This document shows, piece by piece, positions 28,233 through 29,970 of a stretch of DNA of 29,970 nucleotides. The position numbers and the translations under genes are program-made. Origin of the DNA: DASZKW01 sp035552775 (lineage in GTDB: Bacteria; Actinomycetota; Acidimicrobiia; Acidimicrobiales; Palsa-688). The stretch is taken from assembly GCA_035552775.1 (NCBI GenBank), contig DASZKW010000038.1, positions 1-29,970 of the forward strand, written 5' to 3'. Each line of letters begins with the position of its first letter. Position 1 is the first letter of the stretch. The notes beneath the pieces were generated by a model. It worked only from the letters and a program-made list of their open reading frames with translations. It was not told the DNA's origin and made no database searches.

Positions 28233-29696
28233 TCAGTCGAGGTCCCAGGTTGTACCGGTGGTGAGCCGGTCTTCGCCGCCGGCGTTCGTGCTCGAGGGCT
28301 GCTCGCCGGCCGCATACTTGCGCATGGCAGCGACGAACGCGGCGGAACGTTCCCGGTAGTCGGCGAAGTGCCCGTAGCTCGGCGCCGCCGGCGACAGCAG
28401 CACCACCGCACCCAGCCCCGGGCCGCCGGAACGAGCGCGGGCCCAGGCGAAGGCAGCGTCAACTGCGCCGGCTTCGACTGCCATGTCGCTCACCTCGACG
28501 CCGGCCGCCAGCCCGCCGGCGCGCACAGCAGTGCCGATGCGGGCACCGGCGTCGGGCACGGTGAGGACCAGGGTTGGCTGCCGGCGCCGGCGCAGGGCGT
28601 CGCCGAGGGGCTGGTAGTCGATTCCCCTGTCGAAGCCACCGACGATCAGCGCCACCGCCCGGGAGGCGAACGCCGACAGCGCAGCAGCCGTCGAACCGAC
28701 GTTGGTCGACAGGCTGTCGTCGACGAACTCCACCCCCTCCACGACCCCCACCGACCGCAGCCGGCTGGGGAGCCCCTCGAAGCCGGCGGCGGCCGCGGCT
28801 AGCGCGTCGTCGTCGTCCGCTCCGGGCACACCCATGGCGAACAGGCAGGCGCGGGCGATGAGCGCGTTGGTGACGTTGTGCTCGCCGACCAGGCCAAGGG
28901 TCTCGACCCACGCCGGCCGGGCCCCTGCGCCAGCCCCTGCGTCGGCCGCGGCGCCAGCCCCTGCGTCGACCCATTGAACGCGGGGCCCGAGCTGGCCGGC
29001 GCGGGCGCGCAGGACGGGATCAGCCCCGTTGGCGACGGTGAGGGCGGCGCCGGGAAGACGGCACATGGAGAGCTTGTCGGCGTAGTAGCGCTCGGCGGTG
29101 CCGTGCCAATCGAGGTGGTCGGGGTGCAGCGAGGTGACCGCCACCACCGGGGGGGCGGACCACAGGTCGGTGGCCTGGTAGCTCGACGTCTCCACCACCC
29201 ACCAGTCGACGTCGGTGGGCGCCTCGGGCGCATAGGGGGGGACGCCCAGGTTGCCCCCGACGAACGCCCGCTGCCCGAGGCCGTCGAGCAGGTGGCCCAT
29301 GACCGACACCGTCGTGCTCTTGCCCTTGCTGCCCGTCACCGCCGCCACGCGGGACCGGTCGACCTCCTGCATCCACAGCCCGAGGCCCCCGACCACCTGC
29401 ACCCCGCGGGCCTGGAGGGCGGCCACCTCGGGTCGCCAACGGCTCACCCCCGGGCTCTTGACCACCACCTCGCACCCGGCCAGGGCGTCGGCGCCGCCGG
29501 CCTCGAAACCGACCACGTCGCTGGCTCCCGGGTCGTTAGCGCCGTCGCCGGCACGCGGGTCGTCGTCGACCACGACGGGGTCCACTCCCAGAGCGCCGAG
29601 GCGCGCCCGTGCCATTCGGCCCTCGATGCCCCACCCCCAGATGCCGACACGCCGGGTGGCGAGGTCATCCCAGGACAGCGGCGGCGGGGGAGGCAT
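28233..29696 (-). CDS. murD: MurD-family UDP-MurNAc-L-Ala:glutamate ligase, possibly MurD2 type
   Basis: The 487-aa Mur ligase has an N-terminal Rossmann-like domain (RVGIWGWGIEGRMARARL) and KSPGVS. The ATP loop is VTGSKGKSTTVSVMGHLL, followed by VVETSSYQ, SLHPDHLDWHG and GEHNVTNALIA. The C-terminal domain has FVDDSLSTNVGSTAAALSAF, then LIVGGFDRGIDYQPL and LLSPAAPSYGHFADYRERSA. It adds glutamate to UDP-MurNAc-L-Ala in peptidoglycan synthesis. Ordinary MurD has NDSKATN; here the lysine is replaced (DDSLSTN), a feature I associate with the MurD2 branch that uses L-Glu with the epimerase MurL. ATG 29696 is chosen over an upstream in-frame ATG at 29786. A run of Ala-Gly repeats (WVDAGAGAAADAGAGAGARP) is an unusual insertion. 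No other dcw genes are present. Confidence 0.9.
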   Translation of the reverse strand: MPPPPPLSWDDLATRRVGIWGWGIEGRMARARLGALGVDPVVVDDDPRAGDGANDPGASDVVGFEAGGADALAGCEVVVKSPGVSRWRPEVAALQARGVQVVGGLGLWMQEVDRSRVAAVTGSKGKSTTVSVMGHLLDGLGQRAFVGGNLGVPPYAPEAPTDVDWWVVETSSYQATDLWSAPPVVAVTSLHPDHLDWHGTAERYYADKLSMCRLPGAALTVANGADPVLRARAGQLGPRVQWVDAGAGAAADAGAGAGARPAWVETLGLVGEHNVTNALIARACLFAMGVPGADDDDALAAAAAGFEGLPSRLRSVGVVEGVEFVDDSLSTNVGSTAAALSAFASRAVALIVGGFDRGIDYQPLGDALRRRRQPTLVLTVPDAGARIGTAVRAGGLAAGVEVSDMAVEAGAVDAAFAWARARSGGPGLGAVVLLSPAAPSYGHFADYRERSAAFVAAMRKYAAGEQPSSTNAGGEDRLTTGTTWDLD

Positions 29697-29783
29697 CGTG
29701 GTGGGGGAGGCTCGGCAACGCAACTCGACAACGGCGCCCGGCGCCTGGTGCGCAAAGCTAGGCGGGCGGCCGTCTGTGCGTCT

Positions 29784-29834
29784 CATTCTGGGGACGCAAA
29801 AGAAGACAATGTGTCACTTTGCGTCCCCAGAATG
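29784..29834. repeat. REP-like hairpin with perfect 17-bp arms
   Basis: CATTCTGGGGACGCAAA (29784-29800) is exactly complementary to TTTGCGTCCCCAGAATG (29818-29834), with a 17-nt loop. The ATTCTGGGGAC core is reminiscent of REP palindromes mobilised by RAYT (TnpA-REP) transposases. It lies upstream of murD. Confidence 0.8.
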
Positions 29835-29883
29835 CAGGTAAAGCAGGTAGACGGGCCGGTGCTAGGACCGATGGCGCCCCCGT

Positions 29884-29967
29884 GCCCCCGAAACCCCCCG
29901 GTCACCCCCCTAAACCCCCGGTCACCCCCCGGTCACCCCCCGAAACCCCCCGCTCACCCCCCGAGAC
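29884..29967. repeat. C-rich tandem repeat with G-quadruplex potential
   Basis: Units of the form CCCCCCGGTCA and CCCCCCGAAA/CCCCCTAAA alternate at least seven times up to the window edge. On the minus strand this is a series of G5-G6 runs separated by TGACC or TTT(C/A), ideal for stacked G-quadruplexes. The array may continue beyond the window. Confidence 0.8.
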
Positions 29968-29970
29968 AGC

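Noticed and set aside
29884..29967. Possible CRISPR array at the window end
   Set aside because: Repeat units are about 10-11 bp, C-rich and without unique spacers of 25-40 bp. It is a low-complexity tandem array.

Overview
The window looks like a piece of a high-GC actinobacterial chromosome, most likely from an uncultured member of the Acidimicrobiia or a near relative. This rests on base composition, the many GTG starts, a SARP-type (BTAD) regulator, a StrR-like ParB regulator, a DUF5317-like membrane protein, an ECF sigma/TPR-CHAT operon and several start codons sitting 6 nt after a TANNNT -10 box (leaderless transcripts). No rRNA, tRNA, CRISPR array or intact transposase was seen. The taxonomy is an inference; no marker gene in the window fixes it.

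Layout. 1-1.3 kb is a graveyard: a gene start cut by the edge, a frameshifted fragment, a sugar-porter MFS pseudogene with at least three frame breaks, and a 50-bp scrap of an L,D-transpeptidase gene that matches the intact copy near 10.4 kb. 1.5-2.2 kb holds an unknown protein. 2.5-3.8 kb is a four-gene minus-strand toxin-antitoxin block (vapBC, then RHH antitoxin-MazF). 4.0-4.9 kb is a cytoplasmic BtuF-like protein. 5.0-6.0 kb has an ATPase C-terminal remnant and a second RHH-MazF pair. 6.1-9.8 kb is a two-gene operon: a SNF2-type helicase and a large zinc-ribbon partner. 9.8-11.3 kb holds an L,D-transpeptidase lipoprotein and an orphan HicB-like regulator. 11.5-12.3 kb is a broken membrane protein gene.

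12.8-17.7 kb contains a StrR/ParB-like regulator and, on the minus strand, a compact operon of ECF sigma factor, 156-aa protein and TPR-CHAT protease. A 34-aa membrane microprotein with a strong Shine-Dalgarno precedes it. The set recalls the protease-substrate-sigma logic of type III-E CRISPR Craspase loci, but without any CRISPR component. 17.9-23.6 kb (plus strand) holds a DUF5317-like protein, two large perfect inverted repeats, a 55-aa hydrophobic peptide with a leader-like N-terminus, a hairpin, a PqqD-like/M50 site-2-type metalloprotease with a C-terminal zinc finger, a SARP regulator, and a PAS-PAS-GGDEF-EAL protein whose GGDEF half is degenerate. The peptide, protease and regulator together look like an undescribed peptide-maturation locus.

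24.1-30 kb returns to housekeeping and stress genes: a phosphoribosyltransferase, a PRC-barrel protein, a decayed VapBC pair, UDP-glucose 6-dehydrogenase, a small acidic protein and a MurD-family ligase. The window ends with a REP-like hairpin and a C-rich tract with strong G-quadruplex potential on the minus strand.

The two best candidates for something new are the sigma/156-aa/TPR-CHAT operon with its microprotein, and the peptide/M50/SARP locus. The SNF2 helicase operon is third.
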